DNA of 43,118 nt from Candidatus Liptonbacteria bacterium (GTDB taxonomy: Bacteria; Patescibacteriota; Minisyncoccia; UBA6257; 2-01-FULL-56-20), in NCBI GenBank assembly GCA_016867315.1, contig VGJV01000006.1, positions 1-43,118 of the forward strand. Reading direction: 5' to 3'. How positions within the stretch are numbered: the first letter of the stretch is position 1; each line of letters opens with the position of its first letter. This document shows, piece by piece, positions 9,053-16,699 of this stretch. The position numbers and the translations under genes are program-made. The notes beneath the pieces are model-generated. The model ran no database searches, was not told the DNA's origin, and saw nothing but the letters and a program-made list of their open reading frames with translations.

Positions 9053-9679
9053 ATGTCCATCCGTGGTCCAAAAGAAAAAAAGGAGCGTTCTCTGGGAGAG
9101 TATCTCCAACTCAAGGCCTATCGAGGCGCAACGCCTAAGGCGGCGTTGATGCGGAAACCCTATAAGCCTGGCCAACACGGGCCTTCGAAGAAACACCCCA
9201 AGGCGCTTTCTGAGTTTGGGCTTCAGCTTAAAGAAAAGCAGAAATTCAAATTGAGCTATGGGATTGATGAGCGAAATTTGCGGACGTTGTTCGAAGATGC
9301 ACGGCGGGCGCGGGGTTCCACAGCCGAAAAGATTCTCGAACTGCTCGAGCGCCGCTTGGACAATGTGCTCTTCCGGGCAGGAATCGCGGAATCGCGCAGC
9401 ATGGGTCGCCAGTTCCTGATCCATGGGCATGTGATGGTAAACGGACGGATTGTGCGCTCTCCGGGGTATCTTATAAAAGCAGGAGAGGTGATCTCGGTAA
9501 AGGAAGCCTCAAAAGCAAAGCAAAGCTTCAAGCATCTCCGAGATCCGCAATGGAAGCGCGAGATTCCGTCCTGGATCGCATTGGACAAAGAAAAGCTTGA
9601 AGCCAAGGTGCTCTCGATTCCCAAGGACATCGAACCTCCATTCGAAGTAAAGCTATTAGTCGAAGCCTTTAGTAAATAA
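9053..9679 (+). CDS. rpsD: 30S ribosomal protein S4
   Basis: 208 residues. KPGQHGP near the N-terminus, an S4 RNA-binding domain around residues 97-160 (LERRLDNVLFRAGIAESR, ARQFLIHGHV-like, NGRIVRSPGYLIKAGE) and a conserved C-terminus. S4 is a primary 16S rRNA binder and assembly protein. It keeps the standard rpsM-rpsK-rpsD-rpoA-rplQ order. Confidence 0.96.
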   Translation: MSIRGPKEKKERSLGEYLQLKAYRGATPKAALMRKPYKPGQHGPSKKHPKALSEFGLQLKEKQKFKLSYGIDERNLRTLFEDARRARGSTAEKILELLERRLDNVLFRAGIAESRSMGRQFLIHGHVMVNGRIVRSPGYLIKAGEVISVKEASKAKQSFKHLRDPQWKREIPSWIALDKEKLEAKVLSIPKDIEPPFEVKLLVEAFSK

Positions 9680-9683
9680 AACA

Positions 9684-9769
9684 AATAACATATAACTAAT
9701 GACAAAACCTGCGGTATATGATATAAATTCATACATTATCCCAAAAGTCGTTATTAGTTATAAGTATTA
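9684..9769. repeat. Hairpin element C1 (TAACTAATGAC family)
   Basis: Left arm 9684-9703 and right arm 9747-9769 are complementary (ATAACTAATGAC against GTCGTTATTAGTTAT), around a 43-nt AT-rich core, in the rpsD-rpoA gap. Confidence 0.8.
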
Positions 9770-9775
9770 AATTTC

Positions 9776-10555
9776 ATGGACGCATCAATGTTTACTGGAG
9801 CGATTACGGTAAAAACCGTCTCTGAGGAATCGAAGAAGGGGGTATTTGAGATCGAAGGCCTTTTTGCAGGATATGGGCTCACCGTAGGAAACGCGCTTCG
9901 TCGCGCGCTTTTGTCTTCTCTGGAAGGTGCGGCGGTAACGGAATTTAAAGTAAAAAATGCTCCGCACGAATTTTCGACGCTTCCTGGAGTAAAGGAGGAT
10001 TTAATGGAATTACTTCTGAACTTTAAGCGGCTCCGCTTCCGGATGCACGCCACGGAACCTCATGTATTGCTTTTGAAGGCAAAAGGGGAAAGGGTGGTAA
10101 CTGCGGCGGATATCGAAGCGGATGCCGAAGTGGAACTTATGAACCCGGAAGAAGTGATCGCGCATTTTACTTCGAAAGACGCTGAGTTTGATATTGAGCT
10201 TAAGGTAGAGCGGGGGATGGGATATTCGCCCGTAGAATCGAGGAAAGCGCAGGGACGGCTTCCGATCGGTACCATCGCGGTGGACGCCCTCTTCACTCCT
10301 GTGACGCGCGTGAACTACACCGTAGAAAACATGCGCGTAGGAGAGCGGACTGACTACAACAAGCTTCACTTGGAGATCGAGACGGATGGTTCTATTTCGC
10401 CGTCGCAAGCCCTCTTGCAAAGCTTTAGTCTGGTGAAGGATCACTTCGAAAAAGCGGGAAGTCTCGTAGCGGTGCAATCCTTCGAAGCCCCGGAAGTCGA
10501 AGATAAGGAAAAGGGCACGAAGAAGAAAGCAAAGAAAAAAGAAGATACTGAATAA
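9776..10555 (+). CDS. rpoA: RNA polymerase alpha subunit lacking the C-terminal domain
   Basis: 259 residues against about 329 in E. coli. The N-terminal assembly domain is intact: GLTVGNALRRALLSSLEGAAV (dimerisation), the insert region, and the closing SPSQALLQSFSLVKDHF around residue 225. After that comes only a ~25-residue Lys/Glu tail ending KKKAKKKEDTE and a stop. The helix-hairpin-helix alpha-CTD, which binds UP elements and many activators, is not present. The following 64 bases are a hairpin element and then rplQ, so no frameshifted CTD lies downstream. Confidence 0.95.
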   Translation: MDASMFTGAITVKTVSEESKKGVFEIEGLFAGYGLTVGNALRRALLSSLEGAAVTEFKVKNAPHEFSTLPGVKEDLMELLLNFKRLRFRMHATEPHVLLLKAKGERVVTAADIEADAEVELMNPEEVIAHFTSKDAEFDIELKVERGMGYSPVESRKAQGRLPIGTIAVDALFTPVTRVNYTVENMRVGERTDYNKLHLEIETDGSISPSQALLQSFSLVKDHFEKAGSLVAVQSFEAPEVEDKEKGTKKKAKKKEDTE

Positions 10556-10558
10556 AAA

Positions 10559-10605
10559 TAAGCATGAGCATGAGAATGAGTAACTCTCATACTTATTCTC
10601 ATGAT
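10559..10605. repeat. Hairpin element D1 (GAGAATGAG family)
   Basis: Left arm GCATGAGAATGAG and right arm CTCATACTTATTCTCATG, with almost no loop, between rpoA and rplQ. Confidence 0.8.
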
Positions 10606-10619
10606 CATCCTGCATTCCC

Positions 10620-10973
10620 ATGCGTCACTTAAAGAAAGGTAAAAAGTTTCATCGCCTCCGCGGCCGGAGAATCTCTTTCATTCGCAATCTGGCGAATGAC
10701 TTAATCCGCGCGGGAAAGATCGAAACGACGGAGACTCGGGCGAAAGCGATTCGTCCCGTAGTAGAAAAATTGGTGACGATCGGAAAAACGGGGGATCTCG
10801 CCTCGCGCCGGCTCCTTTTGAGTCGCGTGCAGAATAAAACGGTAGTGCAAAAGCTCATCGCAGATTTGGGAACGAAATACAAAGAGCGAAACGGTGGTTA
10901 TTTGCGAATCACGAAGCTTGCGAAAACGAGAAAGCGGGATGGCAGTCGCCTCGCGGTAATTGAATTTGTATAA
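10620..10973 (+). CDS. rplQ: 50S ribosomal protein L17
   Basis: 117 residues. MRHLKKGKKFHRLRGRRISF, LANDLIRAGKIETTETRAKA and the C-terminal GGYLRITKLAKTRKRDGS are the L17 family. It sits near the polypeptide exit tunnel. It ends two bases before rplM. Confidence 0.96.
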   Translation: MRHLKKGKKFHRLRGRRISFIRNLANDLIRAGKIETTETRAKAIRPVVEKLVTIGKTGDLASRRLLLSRVQNKTVVQKLIADLGTKYKERNGGYLRITKLAKTRKRDGSRLAVIEFV

Positions 10974-10975
10974 CC

Positions 10976-11356
10976 ATGGCGAATACTCCCAAAACCAAAG
11001 CCGCCCCTATGGAATATCACGTAGATGCCGAAGGCAAACGCCTCGGCCGGTTAGCTTCGGATATCGCAGTAATGCTTCAAGGGAAAAAAGCTACGACGTA
11101 CACTCCGAATCAGGTGGGAAACACGCGTGTAATTGTGAAAAATTTGAAGGGTTTGGACCTTACTCCGAAAAAAATGGAAGAGAAGATGTATTACCGGCAC
11201 ACGGGATACATGGGGCACTTGCGGGAGTTTACGCTCGCGCAAATGTGGGAGAAGAGTCCCGAACGGGTGCTTCGCGAAGCGGTACGCCGGATGTTGCCTA
11301 AAAATTTCTTGAATGCGAAACGGCTCGCGAATTTGATTGTGGTCGAAGAAAAATAG
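10976..11356 (+). CDS. rplM: 50S ribosomal protein L13
   Basis: 126 residues. HVDAEGKRLGRLASDIAVML, YYRHTGYMGHLREFT and RRMLPKNFLNAKRLANL match L13, an early 23S rRNA assembly protein. It is about 15 residues shorter than E. coli L13, mainly at the termini. It is followed by rpsI ten bases later, the conserved L13-S9 pair. Confidence 0.96.
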   Translation: MANTPKTKAAPMEYHVDAEGKRLGRLASDIAVMLQGKKATTYTPNQVGNTRVIVKNLKGLDLTPKKMEEKMYYRHTGYMGHLREFTLAQMWEKSPERVLREAVRRMLPKNFLNAKRLANLIVVEEK

Positions 11357-11366
11357 CTTTTGAAAC

Positions 11367-11768
11367 ATGTCTGAAACTAAAAATAAATATACAGAAGCAG
11401 TGGGTCGCCGGAAAACTTCGGTGGCGCGCGTGCGACTCATGAAAGGCAAAGGGGATATCACGGTAAATGATCAGAAAGTGGAAGAATATTTCCAGCTTTC
11501 CCGTTTGCGTCTTATGCTCGAAGCTCCACTCGAACGTTTGAAGCTTAAGGATAAGGTAGAAATAAGTGCGAAAGTTTCGGGCGGGGGACTCATGTCCCAG
11601 GCCGAAGCTATCCGCCACGGAATCGCTCGTGCGATCGTGATGCAAACTCCGGAAATGAAGCTCCAGCTCCGCGCCTTCGGTTTCCTTACTCGAGATTCGA
11701 GAATGGTGGAAAGAAAGAAATATGGTTTGAAGAAAGCCCGAAGGGCTCCTCAGTGGGCTAAGCGTTAA
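11367..11768 (+). CDS. rpsI: 30S ribosomal protein S9
   Basis: 133 residues. EAVGRRKTSVARVRL near the N-terminus, GGGLMSQAEAIRHGIARA in the middle, and the C-terminal KKYGLKKARRAPQWAKR whose basic tail reaches the P-site tRNA. It is the last gene of the operon and ends two bases before the terminator stem region. Confidence 0.96.
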   Translation: MSETKNKYTEAVGRRKTSVARVRLMKGKGDITVNDQKVEEYFQLSRLRLMLEAPLERLKLKDKVEISAKVSGGGLMSQAEAIRHGIARAIVMQTPEMKLQLRAFGFLTRDSRMVERKKYGLKKARRAPQWAKR

Positions 11769-11769
11769 T

Positions 11770-11793
11770 GAAAAACCCCGAAAGGGGTTTTTC
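11770..11793 (+). terminator. Terminator of the ribosomal protein operon
   Basis: GAAAAACCCC, a GAAA loop, GGGGTTTTTC, directly after the rpsI stop: a stable GC stem with a T tract. It is symmetrical enough to act on both strands. Confidence 0.85.
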
Positions 11794-11860
11794 ATTTGGT
11801 CCACTGTGGAGCAGCGACCCCCGTGTAGGAAGCAGCAACGTGGGAAACCCTATCACTGCA

Positions 11861-11880
11861 TACTTTAGTGTAATAAAGTA
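11861..11880. promoter_or_regulatory. Second TrpR-like operator box
   Basis: TACTTTAGTGTAATAAAGTA: 7-bp arms TACTTTA/TAAAGTA. It differs at only two positions from the core of the perfect palindrome at 15602-15631 on the TrpR-like gene. It lies between two convergent 3' ends (rpsI and the amidotransferase), an unusual place for an operator. It may control an unseen small transcript or mark the end of the regulated region. Confidence 0.55.
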
Positions 11881-11898
11881 GGCTCTCCGCGCGAGATG

Positions 11899-12666
11899 TC
11901 ACACCATCGATCGAGAAATAGTGCGAGTGCCCAGTTCGATTTCCGCAAGCTCATGATTATGGAGAGGGGTCCATATAACTCCGGGAAGGTCAAGCTTCTC
12001 CGAGCAGATAAGCACGGCGCCTTTCCCGACGATCCCTAAGAAGAGCGTGTAGTAACTATCAAGCGCCCCTTCTTTTTTTATGGAGGATTCCTCTTCGTTT
12101 ACTTCCCGAAGCGCCCAAAGAGTTTTGCCATTGGAGAAGAGGATTATGAACGCGGAATAATCGAGTCCGCGCACTTCTTTGAGGAGTTGCTCTAAACTCT
12201 TTGAGGGATTTTGAAGAAACAATTCCCGAAGCCGGAGAAATAGCCATTCGGAATCACTTGTTCCTTTCCGAAGTTTAAAAGACTCCGAATTAAGAGAAAT
12301 CTTCTCAAAGTTTTGGATTGTCCCGTTGTGGCAGAAGGTAAGATTCTCGAAGGAATATGGCTGCGTATTTTCTAAGGCAAGGCTGCCTACCGAAGCTTTT
12401 CGGAGGTGCCCCATTGTGAGGTCAGGCTTCGCTTCTACGAGTTTTTGGGCTATCGCCTCGAATCCGGGATTCTTTGCGGCAGAAGCGGGTTCTTTATCCA
12501 AAAGAACAGGCAGGCCGTTTGTATAACTCGCGAGCCCCCAGCCGTCCTTGTGCCCCGGAGGGGAGCCCAAGCGAACCTTCCCGACTTCCGCGAGGTTTCC
12601 GAATTGAGTAAGTGCTGATTGAAGGGTGGCATCATCAGTTCCTAAAGCTGCGAATATTCTACACAT
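11899..12666 (-). CDS. Class II glutamine amidotransferase (GATase II) domain protein
   Basis: 255 residues starting MCRIFAALGTD, so Cys2 becomes the N-terminal nucleophile after Met removal, as in Ntn-type class II amidotransferases. Other family features: GHKDGWGLASY, TMGHLRKASVG (the Arg-containing substrate loop) and CHNGTIQNF. Members hydrolyse glutamine or gamma-glutamyl amides; stand-alone ones include the EgtC/YafJ type. Next to an ATP-grasp ligase and a gamma-glutamylcysteine-ligase-like enzyme, it may remove or transfer a glutamyl group; this is inference. An apparent -10 (GATAAT, 12678-12673) ends six bases before the ATG, so the mRNA is probably leaderless. Confidence 0.8.
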   Translation of the reverse strand: MCRIFAALGTDDATLQSALTQFGNLAEVGKVRLGSPPGHKDGWGLASYTNGLPVLLDKEPASAAKNPGFEAIAQKLVEAKPDLTMGHLRKASVGSLALENTQPYSFENLTFCHNGTIQNFEKISLNSESFKLRKGTSDSEWLFLRLRELFLQNPSKSLEQLLKEVRGLDYSAFIILFSNGKTLWALREVNEEESSIKKEGALDSYYTLFLGIVGKGAVLICSEKLDLPGVIWTPLHNHELAEIELGTRTISRSMV

Positions 12667-12672
12667 GGCGTT

Positions 12673-12678
12673 ATTATC
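12673..12678 (-). promoter_or_regulatory. -10 element of a probable leaderless promoter (amidotransferase)
   Basis: GATAAT on the minus strand, six bases before the ATG. A weak -35 (TTTCTT) lies 17 bases upstream, within the T-rich tail of the preceding terminator. Confidence 0.4.
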
Positions 12679-12701
12679 CTGGGAATTTAAGCAAAAAGAA
12701 A

Positions 12702-12723
12702 GAGGAGTGGGGTTCCACTCCTC
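12702..12723 (-). terminator. Terminator after the ATP-grasp gene
   Basis: Minus-strand stem GAGGAGTGG/CCACTCCTC with a four-base loop, followed by a T-rich run (TTTCTTTTT). Confidence 0.8.
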
Positions 12724-12745
12724 GATCGGGATTGCTGGGGTGCGC

Positions 12746-13978
12746 TTAAAAGCATCCCATGGTTTCGTCTCTGAGGTGCATCACTGCTTCACGGGTCTCT
12801 CCGAAGGCGGCGAGCATTCCCCACATTTCGGGCAGATAGCAGAGCGGAAACACTCCTTTTTGGGAGTGAGTGTTAAAACTGAGGCCCTTTCGCCGAAGCG
12901 TTTCCCAAAATCCCCACACTGTTCCTTTAGGCTTCACTTTCCAGCATTGGAAAGAAGCTCCTGGGGCATAGAGATTTCGGAAAATAAGGGCGGGATGCGC
13001 TCCCGTGAATCGTCCTACATTCGGATCGATAAGTACCGGCTTTCCTCCGACTGAAAGGAAGTCGAATCCTCCGGGGCCCTTTGGTTTCAAATGGCTGAGC
13101 ACACATTGAGCCATATCCCGAAGTTCCTGTTGGAATGCAGCGCTTGTTCCCGAGGGGACCAGATTCCCTTCATGGGCCACTCCATCGCCGAAGAGTTGAT
13201 CAGTAACATTTTCGGCTAATGCTTCCCCGAAATAGTGAATACTCGGAGAGATAGGGCGTCCCGCTGCATCGGTGTCGATCGGAAGACGCTCTTCAAGCAC
13301 CACGGAACCCATGGGAAAACGGTATGTCTCGAAAGACTCCTCTAGTCCCACGAATTTGATCCCTTCTCCAGTAGTGCCGCGTGCGGGTTTGATAATAAAC
13401 TCGGAAATTCCATCCTGCTCAAGAAAACGCCGGGCTTCAAGCAAGTCTTCTCGAGTCTCGCATGCATAGCCCCGTGGGATGCGTAAGCTCGGGATTAACG
13501 CTCCTAATGGAGGTGTGTGCCGGAGTGCTCTTCGAGCGTGAGGGTGCAGAATACTTTTATCGCTATATCGTGCCACCCACCCTTCGTCGTCCCCGAAAAT
13601 GGGAAATTGAAGCGAGCTCGTCCACTCCGAGAATGGGTGCGTAACGGAATAGGGGATAATCTCCCAGTTGCCTCCATGCAATGTGCCTCGAATCTGAAAC
13701 AAGACTTCTTGAGCAATGTCTTTATCCAAGAGATAACTTTGTCCCGAAGTCCAGATCACCTGCGCTGGATCGAATTGGAGCGTCTTCGCGCAAAAGGCGA
13801 AGAATTCTTTGGTTTGCTCATTACCGCCCGGGAGAATTATAAGATCTCTCCTCGGCCGCACGAGCGCGATAGTCCGCGCGCTCACGTACCATTGATCCGC
13901 CCAATCTTCGTCCATTTCGTACTCTGGCTTGGGGCCATGGCACCATAACCGCCTTCTGCGTGCATCGAATGCTTTCAT
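12746..13978 (-). CDS. ATP-grasp ligase with an N-terminal pre-ATP-grasp region
   Basis: 410 residues. The N-terminal ~170 residues (IILPGGNEQTKEFFAF, then a region ending ALIPSLRIPRGYACET) resemble the pre-ATP-grasp domain of peptide-ligase-type enzymes. The ATP-grasp core follows: EFIIKPARGTTGEGIKFVG (nucleotide loop), SVVLEERLPI, and GGFDFLSVGGKPVLIDPNVGRFTG with metal-binding Asp/Asn. Such enzymes join a carboxylate to an amine via an acyl phosphate. The substrate is unknown. Its neighbours, a second carboxylate-amine ligase and an amidotransferase, suggest a small non-ribosomal peptide or amide metabolite. Confidence 0.75.
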   Translation of the reverse strand: MKAFDARRRRLWCHGPKPEYEMDEDWADQWYVSARTIALVRPRRDLIILPGGNEQTKEFFAFCAKTLQFDPAQVIWTSGQSYLLDKDIAQEVLFQIRGTLHGGNWEIIPYSVTHPFSEWTSSLQFPIFGDDEGWVARYSDKSILHPHARRALRHTPPLGALIPSLRIPRGYACETREDLLEARRFLEQDGISEFIIKPARGTTGEGIKFVGLEESFETYRFPMGSVVLEERLPIDTDAAGRPISPSIHYFGEALAENVTDQLFGDGVAHEGNLVPSGTSAAFQQELRDMAQCVLSHLKPKGPGGFDFLSVGGKPVLIDPNVGRFTGAHPALIFRNLYAPGASFQCWKVKPKGTVWGFWETLRRKGLSFNTHSQKGVFPLCYLPEMWGMLAAFGETREAVMHLRDETMGCF

Positions 13979-14267
13979 ATGAGTCTTTCTAGGGGTGTTT
14001 AGTTGTGAATGTGCTTCAGTTCCTCACCCCTTGGGGAACTGACTGCTGCATTGATTCCGAAGCAATAGAGGAGTCAGGTACCCAATCGGGCAAAAGAAAA
14101 CCACCTTCGCGGGAAGGTGGTTCTTGTACTGCTCTATTTGCTTAGCTTGATTTTAGTTCGTGGAGTAAGCAAACACCTTCTCGCGGAGAAGTTGTTTGCT
14201 TTTTTTCGAAACGCAAGAGAACGAATATTGCATTGTGGTATTACCGTAGTCCAAAGAAGCCCGGATG
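13979..14267. other. Intergenic region between the two ligase genes
   Basis: It holds a hairpin-forming stretch near 14010-14035 (AGTTCC ... GGAACT), the terminator at 14099-14122, and nothing else I recognise. The short open frames here have no coding signature. Confidence 0.4.
14099..14122 (-). terminator. Terminator after the GCS-like gene
   Basis: AACCACCTTC / GAAGGTGGTT, ten base pairs around a GCGG loop. On the minus strand a TTTTCTTTTG tract follows. Confidence 0.75.
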
Positions 14268-15188
14268 TCAACAATGGCCTTCTGAGACCATATAGCACGA
14301 TTGAAGAGAAGAAATGAGGTTTTCGAGATCATGCGAGCCTTGCTCATCACTTCTTCGCGCGAATGTGCGTACTTCGATGCAAAGACGATGATTCCAGCGG
14401 CGCAGGCGGAAGTTCCACCAGACCGATCTTAAAAAAAGATCGATATTCTGTTCTGCTTCTGAAAAAGGAATAAGTTTCCCATGCACCACGACATCGTGTT
14501 GAGCAAGTAGCTCGACATAGTGTTCCATTGAATCAGGTACGTGGACGCCATAACGATCGGGTCGGTACCCTGCATGTGAAGAAGCTATATACTTTCGCCA
14601 AAGCTCCTCTTGCGGATAAGGATTTTTGATGAGCAGTTGAGACCGCACGCTCGCGAGACGTTTCATAATCTGAATCGCATGATTCGGCCCCCAAGTATCA
14701 ATAGAAAACTGGACCGAAGCGGTTCTGGCGAGCAGATTCAAGGCTTCTCTGCCATCGAGCGCGAGCCACGATGCATCCCGTTCGTCAGGAATAACAAGCA
14801 GCTCCTCATCGGTTTCAAGAATTGGCCCGAAAAAAGGAGATGCATGACATTCGGCAGCGGCAATATAAAGCTCTTCGAGACCGAAGCAAGTCGTTCTCCA
14901 TATGTCCTCTGGCATTGGGGCTACTGAGAGTTCGAGGTTCTGCCGTCCCAGTTCATAGAGTATCTTGTATCGCTCTGTTTTTGTTTTTAACTCTGTGATG
15001 ATATTGCCTTTTGTAGCAGAAATATTCCATCCCCGATCTACGAGGATGCGGAACATTTTTTGTGAAGTGGTAAGAGAAATTGGATCACCGTGAGCATCCA
15101 CGAAATGAGTTTCTACCTCTGTCCCAATAAGTATCGGACCTCCTAGAATCCCTTTGGTGAAGTAATTGTACAGCTCTTGCTTTCTCAT
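14268..15188 (-). CDS. Glutamate-cysteine ligase-like (GCS2-type) carboxylate-amine ligase
   Basis: I take the start MRKQELYNYF at 15188; the open frame extends 64 residues further but crosses a terminator and reads as low-quality sequence. The product is 306 residues. It has ILIGTEVETHFVD (the acidic metal-binding E-x-E of the GCS fold), ETDEELLVIPDER, VQFSIDTWGPNHAIQIM and a RLCIEVRTFARR strand near the C-terminus. GCS2-type enzymes use ATP to join glutamate (or another acid) to an amine. It could make a gamma-glutamyl compound that its ATP-grasp and amidotransferase neighbours extend or deprotect (inference). There is no glutathione synthetase partner here. Confidence 0.7.
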   Translation of the reverse strand: MRKQELYNYFTKGILGGPILIGTEVETHFVDAHGDPISLTTSQKMFRILVDRGWNISATKGNIITELKTKTERYKILYELGRQNLELSVAPMPEDIWRTTCFGLEELYIAAAECHASPFFGPILETDEELLVIPDERDASWLALDGREALNLLARTASVQFSIDTWGPNHAIQIMKRLASVRSQLLIKNPYPQEELWRKYIASSHAGYRPDRYGVHVPDSMEHYVELLAQHDVVVHGKLIPFSEAEQNIDLFLRSVWWNFRLRRWNHRLCIEVRTFARRSDEQGSHDLENLISSLQSCYMVSEGHC

Positions 15189-15240
15189 ATTAACTTGTGA
15201 AATAACTGCAGTTCGCCACTTACGTAGGTAGGCGAAATAA

Positions 15241-15266
15241 AACCCCCTCCAACCAAGGAGGGGGTT
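15241..15266 (-). terminator. Terminator after the TrpR-like gene
   Basis: Stem AACCCCCTCC / GGAGGGGGTT with a short loop. On the minus strand TTTTATTTCG follows. It separates the regulator from the GCS-like gene. Confidence 0.8.
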
Positions 15267-15286
15267 ATCTGCATGCATGAAATGCG

Positions 15287-15601
15287 TTAAGGCAACCCTC
15301 TCCTTACTTGGGAAATAGGGGAGCCATGATGCAGTTGATTGAGAATTGCTCGATATCCGCCTTCGCCGCCCTGGAGCCATTTCGATACGCGGGCGATGGT
15401 CGTAGAGCTCAGTCCCGTGGCTTTCTGTACGTCAGTATAGGATCGGCCATCGGAGAGCATCTCCGCGGCTTGGAGGCGATTTGCAAATTCTTCGATCTCG
15501 GATTGAGTCATAAGATCGCGCAAAAATCGAGCCGCCTCTGCTTCGTTCCGAAGCGCTACCATGGCGCGCAAGAGCTGCTTTTCTTTGTTTGTCTGCCACA
15601 T
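15287..15601 (-). CDS. TrpR/YerC-family transcriptional regulator
   Basis: 104 residues, all helical, of the Trp-repressor superfamily (YerC/YecD type): EAEAARFLRDLMTQSEIEEFANRLQAAEMLSDG, then the helix-turn-helix SYTDVQKATGLSSTTIARVS, then KWLQGGEGGYRAIL. Its ATG is directly abutted by a 30-bp perfect palindrome overlapping the promoter, which predicts autorepression. No tryptophan biosynthesis genes are nearby; the neighbours are amide-bond enzymes, so the effector may be an amino acid or the cluster product. It has its own terminator, so the control of the cluster is probably in trans via similar boxes. Confidence 0.85.
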   Translation of the reverse strand: MWQTNKEKQLLRAMVALRNEAEAARFLRDLMTQSEIEEFANRLQAAEMLSDGRSYTDVQKATGLSSTTIARVSKWLQGGEGGYRAILNQLHHGSPISQVRRGLP

Positions 15602-15636
15602 AAGCCTACTTTAGTATACTAAAGTAGGCTTGTCAA
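15602..15636 (-). promoter_or_regulatory. Autoregulated, apparently leaderless promoter with a 30-bp perfect palindrome
   Basis: Minus strand: TTGACA (15636-15631), 17-bp spacer, TAAAGT (15613-15608), then six bases to ATG. The palindrome 15602-15631 has the core TACTTTAGTATACTAAAGTA and covers the spacer and -10, ideal for a repressor. Predicted transcription start coincides with the A of the start codon. Confidence 0.75.
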
Positions 15637-15668
15637 ATGCAGCGGGGGAGAAATAAAAAGTATTGAAA

Positions 15669-16670
15669 CTATCTTGGAAATTGGAGAGCTTGGATCGTGC
15701 TAGTGGCGGAATCTTGGTAGTAAAGAATATTAAGGTTGGGATTATAAAAAACCTTGTGAGTAGACACCACCTCCGTGAGATTCTCGAGATTTGCATCATT
15801 TAAATCCAGGAATAAGGTGCGGGAGGGAAATATAAGAAAAAGATGCAGATCGTCTTTGTACCACAAAACGCGCTCCGCCTCCTGAATGGCCGGGATATTG
15901 AATCTTCGGTATCCCTCTTGGGGATTCAGTCTATCGAACACTTCAAAAGAGCGCTGTTCGAGTGCAGCAATTTTTGTGCCGTCTGTGTTCCATGCAAAGT
16001 ACCGGACATCATCTGCAATTTTTTCCTGAGTTTTGGAAGTAAGATCATATTCCCAAAGAGCTCCGCTTTGTTCGAGAATACCCAGCGTGCCTCGGCCGCT
16101 CCATTGGACATGAAAGAGGGGATGGGAAAAAATAAGTTCGATGGAAGAGGTAGGGGAAGTGATTTCCGAAATAAGAACAGTAGAACTGCTTCTCGCGTTA
16201 TTCTTGATTTCGGCAGTAAATCGAGACGAGGTAGCAATGTGCGAAGGAAAGGAAGGGGCAAAAGATCTCGGGAGGGATATGGGAAGAGTGGACGAAGGAG
16301 GGATAAGGGGGAGAGAAGGTACGAGGACCGCATTTGAGATCTCATACACAAAGGCAGGCGCTACGGGTATGTGCCGAGTCCAGGAGCGAAAACCCGGAGC
16401 TTCTAGAGTAAGTTCATAGGTCTTGGGAAAGAGATTATTGATAAAGGTGCCATTTCTCAAAAACCAGGAAGCATTTCCAATGGATATACCATCGAGAAAA
16501 ATAGAGGCTTCTCGCGGGAAGCTGCGGACGAAGATGCCCCCCACCTTTTTAATACTCCAATTCGCAAAATCTACCCGCCATCCTTGGGTATAAAGGACGG
16601 TACTCGTGCCGATCACGAGAAAAGCTATGCAAAACCCATAAAAAAGCCGGCGACGAGTGTGGATGTTCAT
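15669..16670 (-). CDS. PEGA-domain membrane-anchored protein
   Basis: 333 residues. A signal anchor at about 8-27 (LFYGFCIAFLVIGTSTVLY) is followed by a PEGA-like domain around 42-105 (GGIFVRSFPREASIFLDGISIG, LEAPGFRSWT). Then comes a Ser/Pro-rich stretch and a C-terminal region with beta-propeller-like repeats (VRYFAWNTDGTKIAALEQ, LFLIFPSRTLFLDLND). PEGA domains occur in surface proteins of Gram-positive and CPR bacteria; the function is unknown and probably extracytoplasmic binding. It is divergent from the candidate small RNA, and their -10-like sequences overlap (16693-16703). Confidence 0.75.
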   Translation of the reverse strand: MNIHTRRRLFYGFCIAFLVIGTSTVLYTQGWRVDFANWSIKKVGGIFVRSFPREASIFLDGISIGNASWFLRNGTFINNLFPKTYELTLEAPGFRSWTRHIPVAPAFVYEISNAVLVPSLPLIPPSSTLPISLPRSFAPSFPSHIATSSRFTAEIKNNARSSSTVLISEITSPTSSIELIFSHPLFHVQWSGRGTLGILEQSGALWEYDLTSKTQEKIADDVRYFAWNTDGTKIAALEQRSFEVFDRLNPQEGYRRFNIPAIQEAERVLWYKDDLHLFLIFPSRTLFLDLNDANLENLTEVVSTHKVFYNPNLNILYYQDSATSTIQALQFPR

Positions 16671-16699
16671 AGAAATTTCTTATTGAAGGTGTATAGTAT

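Noticed and set aside
14268-15380. Longer start for the GCS-like ligase (64 extra residues)
   Set aside because: The extension runs through the terminator of the TrpR-like gene and into that gene; the MRKQELYNYF start fits the fold better.
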